Source: Flavobacterium pisciphilum (lineage in GTDB: Bacteria > Bacteroidota > Bacteroidia > Flavobacteriales > Flavobacteriaceae). Taken from it: a stretch of 64,000 bases of DNA. The stretch covers positions 434,001 through 498,000 of the forward strand of contig NZ_JAJJMO010000001.1 in the NCBI RefSeq assembly GCF_020905345.1, given 5' to 3'. Shown in pieces: positions 1-8,583 of the stretch (positions within the stretch are counted from its first letter, which is position 1; the number at the start of each line of letters is the position of its first letter). The notes beneath the pieces were generated by a model. It searched no databases and was not told where the DNA came from. It was given only the letters and a program-made list of their open reading frames with translations. The translations under genes and the position numbers were made by a program.

Positions 1-2046
1 CACTTCAAATCCATTGCTATTTCCAAATCCCTGCAAAGTTGGAGCTGCAAAGAATATAATACTTGCTCCTTTTATATGAGCTGTTTTTGCAAACAACTGA
101 CCAACAATTGAATTAACATCTTGTGTTTTGCCTTTTCTTTCATTCCATGGCTTCAGTCTAATAAACAATGCCCCATAAGAACCTCCATTTCCATGAATTA
201 AATCCATCCCTGAAAGTGTAGACGAAAGTTCTATTTCAGGAATACTTCTCGCAATACTATCTATTTCTTTTGTAATTTCTTCAGTACGTTCTAGTGTAGA
301 AGATGGTGGTAAAACCACGTTTCCAAAAATGGCTCCCCCATCATCATTAGGCACAAAACCTGTTGGCGTATTTTTCATAAGTACATAAAACACAATTCCA
401 AAGATTGCTATTGCTACTAATGAAATCCATTTTCTACGAATTAAAAATCGAACAGCTCCAACATATTTAGTGGTAACAGCTTCAAAAGCAACATTAAAAC
501 TAGCATAAAACTTAGGTAAAAATCCTTTAGGGTGATTTGTTTTTTCAGGATCGTGAGGTTTTAATAAAATAGCACAAAGTGCTGGACTTAAAGTCAATGC
601 ATTAACTGCAGAAATTAAAATGGCTACTGCCAGTGTCAAACCAAATTGCTTGTAAAATACTCCAGCCGATCCTGTAATAAACGTAACCGGAATAAATACT
701 GCCGACATAATTAAGGTAATCGATATTATCGCTCCTGAAATCTCACTCATGGCATGAATGGTAGCTTTCTTGGCCGATTTTGCCCCTTGATCTAATTTGG
801 CGTGAACAGCTTCAACAACAACAATCGCGTCATCGACAACAATACCAATAGCAAGAACCAAAGCGAAAAGAGTCAATAAATTAATAGTAAAACCGAATAA
901 CTTTAAGAAAAAGAAAGTACCAATAATCGATACAGGAACTGCAATTGCAGGTATTAATGTAGATCTAAAATCCTGTAAAAAGATAAATACAACGATAAAA
1001 ACCAAAATGAAAGCTTCAATAATAGTATAAACTACTTTCTCAATTGATGCGTCCAAAAAGTCATTGGCATTCAGGAATGTATGATACTCCAATCCCGGAG
1101 GAAAATCCTTGGATGCTTTTTTTAGTATGTCCTCACAAGCAATAATAAGCTCTCTAGCGTTTGAACCTGAAATTTGGCTTATTGCTCCACCCGAAGAAAC
1201 ATTTCCTTGTGTAATTAGAGAAGTACTATAATCTAAAGCTCCAAATTCAATCTCTGCAACATCTTTTAGACGCAATAAACTACCTTGTTTACCGCTTCTC
1301 AAGACAATGTTTTCAAAAGCTGCAGGATCTTCTAGCCTTCCAGTAAACTTTAATGCATATTGAACTGACTCTCTACTGTTCTCTCCTATTTTCCCTGGAG
1401 CAGCTTCGATATTTTGCTCTCGTAATGCAGTGATAATATCATCAGGAACCAAACCTTGAGTAGCCATTGCATCTGGTTTTAACCAAATACGCATAGAATA
1501 TTCCTGACTCGTATAAATTTCAGTTCCCCCTACACCCTCAACACGTTTCATCTCAGGCATAATATTTATTCTCAAATAATTATCAAGGAATTTTTCATCA
1601 TACTTTCCGTCTTTACTGTATAACAAAAAACTAAAAGCAGTACTACTTAATTGCTTACTGGTTGTAATTCCTGATTTAATAACCTCATTAGGCAACAAAC
1701 TCGTAGCCTTTGTAACTCTGTTCTGAACATTCACAGCAGCCATATCGGGATTTGTACCCTGTTTAAAGAATATTGTTATCGTTGCACTACCATTGCTACT
1801 AGCAGTAGAAGTCATATAACTCATATTCTCAACTCCGTTTATTTGCTCTTCCAGAGGTATAATCACACTTTTCAATACTACATCTGCACTTGCCCCTTGA
1901 TATGATGCCGTTACAACAACTGTAGGTGGAGCAATTTCAGGATATTGAGATATAGGCAATGAAGCCAATCCTAGCAATCCCAAAATCACTATTATTATCG
2001 ATATTACAGTAGATAATACCGGGTTTTCTATAAATTTTCTAAACAT
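1..2046 (-). CDS. RND efflux pump inner-membrane permease (AcrB/MexB family), C-terminus cut by the window edge
   Basis: Proton-driven inner-membrane pump of a tripartite drug or solute efflux system. The reading frame runs from the ATG at 2046 off the left edge, giving about 682 residues of an expected roughly 1040. Seen: an N-terminal membrane helix starting MFRKFIENPVLS, a large periplasmic porter loop, then membrane helices carrying the proton-relay pair D405-D406 in the sequence GIVVDDAIVVVEA, which matches the Asp pair in helix 4 of AcrB. The gene starts 6 bp after the adaptor gene stops, so the two are one operon. The outer-membrane channel gene is not in the window and may lie further left. 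Substrate cannot be told from the sequence; the family assignment is secure. Confidence 0.95.
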   Translation of the reverse strand, partial: MFRKFIENPVLSTVISIIIVILGLLGLASLPISQYPEIAPPTVVVTASYQGASADVVLKSVIIPLEEQINGVENMSYMTSTASSNGSATITIFFKQGTNPDMAAVNVQNRVTKATSLLPNEVIKSGITTSKQLSSTAFSFLLYSKDGKYDEKFLDNYLRINIMPEMKRVEGVGGTEIYTSQEYSMRIWLKPDAMATQGLVPDDIITALREQNIEAAPGKIGENSRESVQYALKFTGRLEDPAAFENIVLRSGKQGSLLRLKDVAEIEFGALDYSTSLITQGNVSSGGAISQISGSNARELIIACEDILKKASKDFPPGLEYHTFLNANDFLDASIEKVVYTIIEAFILVFIVVFIFLQDFRSTLIPAIAVPVSIIGTFFFLKLFGFTINLLTLFALVLAIGIVVDDAIVVVEAVHAKLDQGAKSAKKATIHAMSEISGAIISITLIMSAVFIPVTFITGSAGVFYKQFGLTLAVAILISAVNALTLSPALCAILLKPHDPEKTNHPKGFLPKFYASFNVAFEAVTTKYVGAVRFLIRRKWISLVAIAIFGIVFYVLMKNTPTGFVPNDDGGAIFGNVVLPPSSTLERTEEITKEIDSIARSIPEIELSSTLSGMDLIHGNGGSYGALFIRLKPWNERKGKTQDVNSIVGQLFAKTAHIKGASIIFFAAPTLQGFGNSNGFEV

Positions 2047-2052
2047 GATTTT

Positions 2053-3177
2053 TTATTTTTTTGCTAAAGCAACTATTGGCGTAATTTTCTCTCCATCTCT
2101 TAAATTCCCTATTCCATCAGTAACAATACTAACTCCAGATTTTACACCTTCACTTACTACATACTCTTTTTCAGTTGCTGTATTTCTAATTTTTATTTCG
2201 GTGTTACGTACTACATTTTGAGCATCTATTGCAAAAACGAAAAAGCGTCCTTGCAATTCAAATACTGCTTTTTTAGGAACAAGAATTGCATCTTCAAACT
2301 GTGTTGGGATAATAATCGTAGCACTTGCACCACTCCAAAGTTTAGCATCTGGATTTGGAAAAACTGCCTTAAAATTAGCAGCGCCTGTGCTTGCATTTAA
2401 GACACCACTTAAAGTCTGTATTTTTCCTTTTTGTGGGTATATTTCACCATCGGCAGTCTGTAAAGAAACCTCAGGCATATTCTTAAATTTATCCTTTAGT
2501 TTATTTCCTGAATATTGACTTAAAAAGGAATTTAGCTGCTGCTGACTTAGCGAAAAATAAGCATATACTTGTCTTGTATTTGCAACTGTTGTTAAGGGGT
2601 CAGGTGCCGTGCTACTCACCAAACTACCTATTTTAAAAGGCAAACTCCCCACCACACCATTAATCGGACTCACTATATTGGTAAAGGCAAGCTTTGACTT
2701 AGCCGCTGATAAATCAGCATTGGCCTGACTTAATTCAGCTCTTTTAACCCTTTCTATATTTTTAGCAGACGTTAATTCATAGGTATTTATAATTTTCTTT
2801 TCCGCAAGAGCCGCTGTTCTTTTTGTTTGAATAACTGCTGTTTCTAAGCTGGCTTCAGCTGCCAAAACTGCTGCTCTCTTATTGTTTACTTCTTGCAAAT
2901 AACTATTGGCATCTATTTTAAATAAAGGTTGTCCTTTGGTTACAACCGAGCCTTCTTCTACATAAACTTGCTCAATATATCCATCTATTTTAGAGCGTAT
3001 TTCAACCGTTTGCTCCCCTTCTAAAGTGGTTGGATATTCAACAGAAACATTCGCTCTTTGAGCCTTTAACTTAAGTGTTGGATATTCTTTTGGAGTTTCT
3101 ACTTGTTCCGTTTTTTTAGTATCACATGAAACTATTGAGAGTGTTCCTATAAACAGGATTGCTATTGTTTTTTTCAT
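2053..3177 (-). CDS. RND efflux periplasmic adaptor lipoprotein (AcrA/MexA family)
   Basis: Membrane-fusion protein linking the RND pump to an outer-membrane channel. The 374-residue product starts with a lipoprotein signal peptide whose lipobox SIVSC puts the acylated cysteine at residue 18. It is followed by a first half of the lipoyl-like domain (about 55-90, IDGYIEQVYVEEGSVVTKGQ), an alpha-helical hairpin rich in Ala/Lys/Glu (about 95-160), the second lipoyl half (VSPINGVVGSLPFKIGS) and beta-barrel domains to the end. It lies 7 bp downstream of the DUF2480 gene and 6 bp upstream of the pump gene, so the three are probably co-transcribed. Confidence 0.95.
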   Translation of the reverse strand: MKKTIAILFIGTLSIVSCDTKKTEQVETPKEYPTLKLKAQRANVSVEYPTTLEGEQTVEIRSKIDGYIEQVYVEEGSVVTKGQPLFKIDANSYLQEVNNKRAAVLAAEASLETAVIQTKRTAALAEKKIINTYELTSAKNIERVKRAELSQANADLSAAKSKLAFTNIVSPINGVVGSLPFKIGSLVSSTAPDPLTTVANTRQVYAYFSLSQQQLNSFLSQYSGNKLKDKFKNMPEVSLQTADGEIYPQKGKIQTLSGVLNASTGAANFKAVFPNPDAKLWSGASATIIIPTQFEDAILVPKKAVFELQGRFFVFAIDAQNVVRNTEIKIRNTATEKEYVVSEGVKSGVSIVTDGIGNLRDGEKITPIVALAKK

Positions 3178-3184
3178 TGTAGGC

Positions 3185-3682
3185 TTATTTTCTTTTATAA
3201 ATCATTAAAGGAGAACCTGCTTCTCCCCACATTAAGGTTTGTACATATTTAATTAATTGGCTAGTCGCCAATACAAGAATTTCTTCTGGTATAGATGAAT
3301 TTGCTTTTAAAACGACTTTTTGACCTATGAAAGCCGAAAACTCAATCTTTCTTATTCTTTCCATCCATAAAAGACTTTCATGATTTCCTGTTGTTGAATA
3401 CACTACTATTGATGTATAAGGAGCCAACAATGAACTAATTAATACATAAGCCCAAAGCGGAACTATAGCATCATTTGAACAACAGATAATAACATCTTTC
3501 CCTTTAAATTGACTCCAATCTATCTTTGCCATTTCTAATCGAAATGTTTTTTCCTGCAATAGAAAATCTTCTATAAGAAACGGTACGATATCAAATACTA
3601 AAAAATCATTCCCATTGGGTTTATAAGTCCGTAAATCAAAAGTTTGTATTCCTGAAGCATCTATTTTATTTATTATTTCCAT
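3185..3682 (-). CDS. DUF2480 family protein
   Basis: Small cytoplasmic protein of 165 residues with no established function. The start was placed at the ATG at 3682 (MEIINKIDASGIQTFDL), because DUF2480 proteins start this way; the 28 codons further upstream are low-complexity and begin at a non-ATG codon. Family hallmarks are visible: KIDWSQFKGKDVIICCSNDA, IVPLWAYVLIS, and the C-terminal LMWGEAGSPLMIYKRK, where related proteins have FGEACS. It is the first gene of the RND operon, 7 bp before the adaptor, and divergent from a SufR-like regulator. Two adjacent cysteines (ICCSND) could be metal- or thiol-active, but that is inference. Confidence 0.85.
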   Translation of the reverse strand: MEIINKIDASGIQTFDLRTYKPNGNDFLVFDIVPFLIEDFLLQEKTFRLEMAKIDWSQFKGKDVIICCSNDAIVPLWAYVLISSLLAPYTSIVVYSTTGNHESLLWMERIRKIEFSAFIGQKVVLKANSSIPEEILVLATSQLIKYVQTLMWGEAGSPLMIYKRK

Positions 3683-4116
3683 ATTCTGATTATTAAAAAA
3701 TTGAATTATTATTGAATTTAAATTTTGAGGTTTGCTACTTTTTAGACATAGGTATCCCCTGCCCAATTTGAATACTATTCAAACTCGTTGAGCACGTTGT
3801 GAAAACACTTTAATCTTTAATTAAAGTTCTTTCAGATTTCTAAAATCTATAGTGAAGAATATATACTATTTGCTAATTTTCATTAGCACGTTCCAGTACG
3901 GAACAATATATACAGGTAAATCAATCATATCATACGAACTAATGGGAAGTTCTTGTAATTCTAATAACATAATCTATAATTTTACGTTAATTAATTCTGT
4001 AACTAACAATGTTGATTGAAATTAGGGGTAATAATATCTTTCAATCAGCTTTGATAAGTTATGCAAAATTAATAATTTTGCATAATAAAACAACTAAATA
4101 CTTGTTTTATTAATTT
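3683..4116. promoter_or_regulatory. Divergent control region between the DUF2480-RND operon and the SufR-like regulator
   Basis: A 434-bp spacer with no coding potential I could support. It contains several inverted repeats: TGCTAAT/ATTAGCA (3871-3877 and 3882-3888), GTTCC/GGAAC (3890-3894 and 3900-3904), TGATTGAAA/TTTCAATCA (4013-4021 and 4039-4047), and the 27-bp palindrome at 4059-4085 listed separately. I found no exact TAnnTTTG on the minus strand for the RND operon. Confidence 0.6.
4050..4085 (+). promoter_or_regulatory. Promoter of the SufR-like gene overlapped by a perfect 12-bp-arm palindrome
   Basis: TTTG at 4050-4053 is followed after exactly 19 bp by TAATTTTG at 4073-4080, a full match to the Bacteroidota -33/-7 promoter. 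A perfect inverted repeat with arms 4059-4070 (TTATGCAAAATT) and 4074-4085 and a 3-nt spacer covers the -7 box. The start codon is 36 nt downstream of the -7 box. The position fits autorepression by the HTH protein it precedes. Confidence 0.75.
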
Positions 4117-4728
4117 ATGACTACAAATAAGATATTAATGCTGCTCAAAATGCGAGGTCCTCTTACGGCCCTTGAGATTGCGTATGAGCTTAAGATAACA
4201 AAAGAAGGTGTTAGACAACAGCTACTTAAACTTGTTGAAGATGGTTATATTCATCCACAAGAAGAGTCTAAAGGTGTGGGAAGACCTCAAAAAATGTTTA
4301 GCCTTACTCCAAATGGAAACTCAAAATTTCCAGATACTCATGCTGAATTAACTCTTAAACTAATAAACATTATTAACACTCTGGGTGAAAATACCCTACA
4401 AACCGTTATAGATGTTTATGAGGAAACTGGTAAAAAGAAGTACCATGAAGAGATTGATACTATTGATAATCTCGAACAAAAGATTAAAAAACTTGTCGAA
4501 ATAAGAACGAGAGAAGGTTATATGGCCGAATACTCAAAGAATGACAAAGGCTATCTTTTGGTTGAAAATCATTGTCCTATTTGTGCTGCTGCAACAATTT
4601 GCCAAGGTTTCTGCGCCTCTGAATTAAATACATTTAAATCTGTATTAGGAAAAGAAATCATAATCAATCGCATTAGCCATATAATTGCTGGTGACAGAAG
4701 ATGTGCATATCAGATTAATGCTAATTAA
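4117..4728 (+). CDS. SufR-like winged-helix regulator with a C-terminal cysteine cluster
   Basis: Transcription factor of 203 residues, likely sensing an Fe-S cluster or another metal/redox signal. N-terminal winged helix at about 1-75 (LTALEIAYELKITKEGVRQQ is the helix-turn-helix, GVGRPQKMFSLT the wing). The C-terminal part holds Cys153, Cys156, Cys162, Cys166 and Cys196 in the order C-x2-C-x5-C-x3-C-x29-C. Cyanobacterial and actinobacterial SufR repressors bind an Fe-S cluster with similarly spaced cysteines, including a C-x12-C pair as seen here (153 and 166). It is divergent from the DUF2480-RND operon and carries its own palindromic promoter, so it probably controls both. No suf or isc genes are nearby, so the target is not classical Fe-S biogenesis. 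Confidence 0.85.
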   Translation: MTTNKILMLLKMRGPLTALEIAYELKITKEGVRQQLLKLVEDGYIHPQEESKGVGRPQKMFSLTPNGNSKFPDTHAELTLKLINIINTLGENTLQTVIDVYEETGKKKYHEEIDTIDNLEQKIKKLVEIRTREGYMAEYSKNDKGYLLVENHCPICAAATICQGFCASELNTFKSVLGKEIIINRISHIIAGDRRCAYQINAN

Positions 4729-4737
4729 GATTTAGTG

Positions 4738-4848
4738 TTCCGTTTGCAGTCACAGTTTTCAGTATTCAGTATTCAGTCGCAGTTTACAGTTTCACATCTT
4801 ACATTCACATCTCACACCAAACATCTCACACCAAACATCTCCCACAAA
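4738..4848. repeat. Intergenic CAGT-type short repeat array
   Basis: The spacer between two convergent genes is made of imperfect short units such as CAGTCACAG, TCAGTATTCAGTATTCAG and, further on, CACATCTCACACCAAA (twice). The same CAGT-rich composition recurs at 25300-25350, 25586-25650 and, in reverse orientation, 42480-42549. It has no reading frame and no clear terminator hairpin. Confidence 0.7.
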
Positions 4849-5952
4849 TTATTCGAGTTGATTTAAGAGATATAGATAAGGAGGAAAAGAATGATGCATC
4901 ATTATATCCTTTGTATTGTTTGGGAAAGTTTCATAATATTTTGCATCATTCGGATTTGGATATAGAACAATTGTATTTCCGGTTCTCACATAATTATTAC
5001 TATTATAAAACGGAGGTGGTACAAACTCAGGCAAAAACTCTTTAACTCTTTTTGCTACTTCTTTCCCCAATAATTTTTGATACGTTTTAACGGTTTTACG
5101 CGATGGATCAGTTAATTTTCCGTAAACCATATTTAAAAACATTCGCTTAAAAAAAGTCTGTTTCTTAATCGTTTCTTCAACTAATGGAATTGGACTTACT
5201 ATAGGTAAATCCTCAGTCATTTCAACTGAAAAAGGCGTTTGAGGTACCCAATCCACTGCACTCACAACATTAAAAGCCCAACCATTTTGTGTTTTACGTT
5301 CATAATCATAAGCAAAATATAAATTTCCAGGTTTTGGTGCTGCACTACTATACGTTTTAAAACGAATATCGGCAGGCAAAAGCCCTTTACTTTGCAAACT
5401 ATAAAAATGAGCCGTGAGCAAATAACTTATGCCTCCCCCTTGGCTATGCCCCATAATTATGAAGTTCTTAATCCCTGAATTATAACAAGAATCTATCTTC
5501 GGAAGCATTTCTTTAGAAATAAAAGCAGTACTTAATAAATAGCCTGTATGAACTGCAGCATCTTTATTGGTAGATAGTTCATATTGGAAGGTATCTGAAT
5601 TTGAAATCTTTAATTCACCTTTGGCCGGCGTCATTGCAGCATAAAGGTTAGCAAGCCAGCTCACTCCTTTTTCAGTAGTACCTCTTGTGCATAAAACAGC
5701 TGTGTTTTCATCTTTTAGCCACAATTCCCAAAGATTATCAAGTCCAATTGGCTTGCTTCGATATACTAATTTAGAGTGCTCAGGTTGAGGAATTAGTTTC
5801 GCTTTTTCAGGAGATTCTGTCGATTGAGTAGCAATATATATTAATTCTCTATATTCAGCTTTGTCAAATCCAGGTTTTAAGTCTTGTGCAATACTATTCG
5901 AAAATGATAACAGAAAAAAGCTTCCTACTACTAATGATTTTAGAAATTTCAT
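4849..5952 (-). CDS. Secreted class 3 lipase family protein
   Basis: Predicted exported alpha/beta-hydrolase of 367 residues acting on lipid esters; actual substrate unknown. Signal peptide at about 1-22 (hydrophobic core VVGSFFLLSFSNSIA). The nucleophile elbow GHSQGG places the catalytic serine at residue 170. The Lipase_3 fold is further supported by the strand NFIIMGHSQGG, by an Asp in VVSAVDWVPQTPF (candidate acid) and by a His near the C-terminus (DIMMHHSFPPYL, candidate base). It is monocistronic, convergent with the SufR-like gene, and ends in the repeat array at 4738-4848. Confidence 0.85.
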   Translation of the reverse strand: MKFLKSLVVGSFFLLSFSNSIAQDLKPGFDKAEYRELIYIATQSTESPEKAKLIPQPEHSKLVYRSKPIGLDNLWELWLKDENTAVLCTRGTTEKGVSWLANLYAAMTPAKGELKISNSDTFQYELSTNKDAAVHTGYLLSTAFISKEMLPKIDSCYNSGIKNFIIMGHSQGGGISYLLTAHFYSLQSKGLLPADIRFKTYSSAAPKPGNLYFAYDYERKTQNGWAFNVVSAVDWVPQTPFSVEMTEDLPIVSPIPLVEETIKKQTFFKRMFLNMVYGKLTDPSRKTVKTYQKLLGKEVAKRVKEFLPEFVPPPFYNSNNYVRTGNTIVLYPNPNDAKYYETFPNNTKDIMMHHSFPPYLYLLNQLE

Positions 5953-6185
5953 AGTGTTTGAATATTAATTGATTAATACTAGTTCATTCTGATATACCTT
6001 GAAATCAATTCTATAATCTAGATTACATAGACTAATAATTTAAAAAGATACACTAGAGACTATTTAATATTTAATTGTAAACTAATCTTACAATAAATAT
6101 AATCAATTATTTAAGCAGTGCGACACAATTATAATTACATAGCTAGTTAAATAAACTTAATTGCACGCGAAGCATTTACTATTTA

Positions 6186-6359
6186 TTAATTCAAAAAACC
6201 ATATAATCGGTATGAAAACAAAAGCACTCCGATAACAACAAAAAACCACCAATACTTTTTTATAGAGGTATAATTTTCATTATCTGAATTTCTAATTGCT
6301 AATCCCATAACAATACTTACTAAAGGCAAAACGAATCTTATTATTTGTTGTATTTCCAT
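6186..6359 (-). CDS. Small two-helix membrane protein, function unknown
   Basis: A 57-codon frame starts at the ATG at 6359 and stops at 6186. The product begins MEIQQIIRFVLPLVSIVMGL and has two hydrophobic stretches (about 6-22 and 37-54) separated by a polar loop (IRNSDNENYTSIKKY), with a WWFFVVIGVLLFSYRL second helix. The amphipathic-loop layout is typical of genuine small membrane proteins and not of random AT-rich sequence. It stands alone, about 230 bp upstream of the lipase start on the same strand. I do not recognise a family. Confidence 0.6.
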   Translation of the reverse strand: MEIQQIIRFVLPLVSIVMGLAIRNSDNENYTSIKKYWWFFVVIGVLLFSYRLYGFLN

Positions 6360-6606
6360 TTTTAATTCTAACTAATTGTATTTTTAAAAATCCATTTTCT
6401 ACTTAAACCAAAAATAACTGTATAGCTATTAAAGTTGTAGAGATTGATCTGTATTTCAAATACAAATATTGATACTATTTATTCTATTTTACGAATATAT
6501 GTATTTTATTTTTTAAAGCATGCAAACTTAAAGCCAACCTAAAAAAAGGATATTGATAAAAGAAAATCTTACCAAAAAAGATTCCTTTTATATAAAAATA
6601 TTTTTT

Positions 6607-6614
6607 TACTTTTG
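6607..6614 (+). promoter_or_regulatory. Bacteroidota -7 element of the GNAT gene
   Basis: TACTTTTG matches TAnnTTTG and ends 18 nt before the ATG at 6633. No clear TTTG -33 box is seen at the usual 19-21 bp spacing. Confidence 0.5.
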
Positions 6615-6632
6615 ATAAATACACTCAACATC

Positions 6633-7145
6633 ATGTCAAATCTATACCAAAGCCAAAAAATAATTATTCGCGAATTTTTAATTGAGGAACAACAAACATT
6701 TTTAAACTTATTTAAAGACGATCAAGTTACTCAATATCTACCCGAAGCTTCACCGGAGAGATATGTAGAAATGTTTAATGAACTACTTGAAAATTACAAA
6801 ACGGGAAAACTTAGCCGATGGGCTATCTTTGATACAACAAATGATAATTTTATAGGAATGTGTGTTGCACGTGTTTTTGTACACAACTCTAATCAATTGG
6901 AAATTGGATATGTACTTAGCAAAGAATATTGGGGTAAAGGTATCGCTACAGAAGTTTGCAAAGCTATAACTCAATATTGTTTTACAAATACTGATACAAA
7001 CGAGGTAGTTGCTATAACCGATCTTGATAACAACTCATCACAAAATGTATTGCGAAAAGCAGGATTTGAGCAATTGGCTGATTTAAATTTAACAGGGAGA
7101 AATGAAGACGTAGCTTTTTTTTTAATTAAAAGACCGCTACTTTAA
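6633..7145 (+). CDS. GNAT family N-acetyltransferase
   Basis: Acetyl-CoA-dependent acyltransferase of 170 residues, closest in style to the RimJ/RimL group that acetylates ribosomal protein N-termini or small molecules. The start was set at the ATG at 6633 (MSNLYQSQKIIIREF); an upstream TTG at 6612 in frame would lie inside the promoter. Motif A of the GNAT fold is seen as LEIGYVLSKEYWGKGIATEV, with the pyrophosphate loop YWGKGIA, followed by VAITDLDNNSSQNVLRKAGF (motif B). Single gene between unrelated neighbours; substrate cannot be inferred. Confidence 0.85.
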   Translation: MSNLYQSQKIIIREFLIEEQQTFLNLFKDDQVTQYLPEASPERYVEMFNELLENYKTGKLSRWAIFDTTNDNFIGMCVARVFVHNSNQLEIGYVLSKEYWGKGIATEVCKAITQYCFTNTDTNEVVAITDLDNNSSQNVLRKAGFEQLADLNLTGRNEDVAFFLIKRPLL

Positions 7146-7175
7146 TACAAAGAAAAAGTTTTATGATTAAATTAA

Positions 7176-7514
7176 TTAATCTTCCTCAGCAGGAATCATT
7201 AATTTCCCCCAATCATTTAGCATCCATAAAATAGTAACCAATTTTTCTCCTAATTCTGTGAGTGAATACTCTACTCTTGGCGGAAGCTCATTAAAAGAAA
7301 CTTTGGTCAAAATTCCGTCTTGCTCCATTTCTTTTAACTGCTGATTCAAAACTCTACGGTCTACTTTTGCAATTCCACGCAAAAATTCGCTTGGGCGTTT
7401 TTTTCCCTCATTTATTTGCCAAACAATAGGAACTTTCCATTTTCCACTAATAGAATTAACAGCTACCTCTAATGGGCAAACTTTATTTTCTGGGCTTTTT
7501 TCCTTTGTTTTCAT
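7176..7514 (-). CDS. HxlR family winged-helix regulator
   Basis: Transcription factor of 112 residues. HxlR signature is complete: CPLEVAVNSISGKWKVPIVW at about 13-32, then LRGIAKVDRRVLNQQLKEME for the recognition helix and PRVEYSLTELGEKL in the wing. Members usually respond to electrophiles or redox stress and control a divergent gene. The divergent neighbour here is the AlkC/AlkD-like gene starting at 7678. A spaced inverted repeat lies 22-50 bp upstream of this start and could be its operator. The effector is unknown. Confidence 0.9.
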   Translation of the reverse strand: MKTKEKSPENKVCPLEVAVNSISGKWKVPIVWQINEGKKRPSEFLRGIAKVDRRVLNQQLKEMEQDGILTKVSFNELPPRVEYSLTELGEKLVTILWMLNDWGKLMIPAEED

Positions 7515-7535
7515 AATAGTGACTTTTTTATCCCT

Positions 7536-7564
7536 ATGTGCTAATAATATGCCTTATTGCACAT
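7536..7564. promoter_or_regulatory. Inverted repeat upstream of hxlR, possible HxlR operator
   Basis: ATGTGC at 7536-7541 and GCACAT at 7559-7564 form a perfect 6-bp inverted repeat. With a one-base bulge the pairing extends inward (ATGTGCTAATAA against TTATTGCACAT). It sits 22 bp in front of the HxlR start and about 110 bp before the divergent gene. Confidence 0.45.
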
Positions 7565-7677
7565 GTAGATAATGTTTTGAATCTTTGCAAAATTAATAAA
7601 ATAATGGACATTTCTCTTAGCTGAAATAACATGAATGCTTACTAATACAAATTCCATTGAAGAACTGATAAATTATT

Positions 7678-8481
7678 ATGGCAGAAATAAAACGTAAAGG
7701 TTCACGCTCTACAAAGGACATACCTATCGGCATTTTAGAAAAACTTAATAAAGGAGAAATTGAAACTGCTAATCTAGTAGAATGGCTAGCTATTGATCAA
7801 AAACTATTACTCAAAAATTTTCTTTTACAAAATGATCGTTCTAAGTATCTTGAATCAATCATTACAAATATTGATGCTCTAAAAAAACAAACAGTCAATA
7901 CTATAAATGAATCTATTGGAACTAGTCTTTTTAGATTAGCCAAACTAGAAAAGGATACTGAACTTTTTACAATACTTTCAACTCATAAATCTGACTTAGT
8001 AAGATGCTGGGCAACCTATACTATTGGAAAAAATGAAGAGCTATCAATTAATGAGATGTTAGACCAAATTCAACCCTTTTCTGCTGACAAACATTTTGGT
8101 GTTAGAGAAATTTGCTGGCTGGCTGTAAGACCAACTATAACTAAAAACTTAGCTGAAGCCCTAACTATTTTATCTGAATGGACAAAACACTCCGATGAGA
8201 ATATAAGACGATTTGCAAGTGAAGCCACAAGACCAAGAGGAGTTTGGTGCGAACATCTCGAAGTATTAAAACAAAATCCAAAACTAGGCTTAGTTATTTT
8301 AGAACCTCTAAAATCTGATAGTACAAAATATGTACAAGATAGCGTTGGTAACTGGCTAAATGATGCCAGCAAAACTAACCCTGAGTTTGTTATAGAAACT
8401 TGCAAAAAGTGGAAAGAAATTAGCCCCACAAAAGAAACAGCTTATATCATTAAAAAGGCTCTCCGAACTATCGAAAAATAA
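7678..8481 (+). CDS. DNA alkylation repair (AlkC/AlkD-like) HEAT-repeat protein
   Basis: Probable DNA glycosylase-like protein that handles alkylated bases. The 267-residue product is all helical with repeating HEAT-like hairpins. The strongest family marker is NIRRFASEATRPRGVW at about 180-195, which matches the conserved (R)RxASE(G/A)xRPR motif of the AlkC/AlkD superfamily; DLVRCWATYTIGK and FGVREICWLAVRP are equivalent earlier repeats. AlkC/AlkD enzymes excise 3-methyladenine and 7-methylguanine without base flipping. It is divergent from an HxlR regulator, a family often tied to electrophile stress. I could not identify the catalytic Asp with certainty. Confidence 0.75.
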   Translation: MAEIKRKGSRSTKDIPIGILEKLNKGEIETANLVEWLAIDQKLLLKNFLLQNDRSKYLESIITNIDALKKQTVNTINESIGTSLFRLAKLEKDTELFTILSTHKSDLVRCWATYTIGKNEELSINEMLDQIQPFSADKHFGVREICWLAVRPTITKNLAEALTILSEWTKHSDENIRRFASEATRPRGVWCEHLEVLKQNPKLGLVILEPLKSDSTKYVQDSVGNWLNDASKTNPEFVIETCKKWKEISPTKETAYIIKKALRTIEK

Positions 8482-8583
8482 TCATTTGCCTATATTTTTT
8501 ATAGTGTAACAGAATAGTTAAAAATAAATTACCAACAAGTAAAAAATACATACATTAGCATTAAACAACGTAATTCGTAAATA

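Noticed and set aside
6612..6632. TTG start for the GNAT gene, and similar upstream TTG starts at 14177, 19434, 28811 and 30048
   Set aside because: An in-frame ATG that fits the family start lies shortly downstream in each case, and several of the TTG codons lie inside the -7 promoter element.
8070..8429. 119-codon minus-strand frame inside the AlkC/AlkD-like gene
   Set aside because: Antisense shadow of a conserved HEAT-repeat protein.
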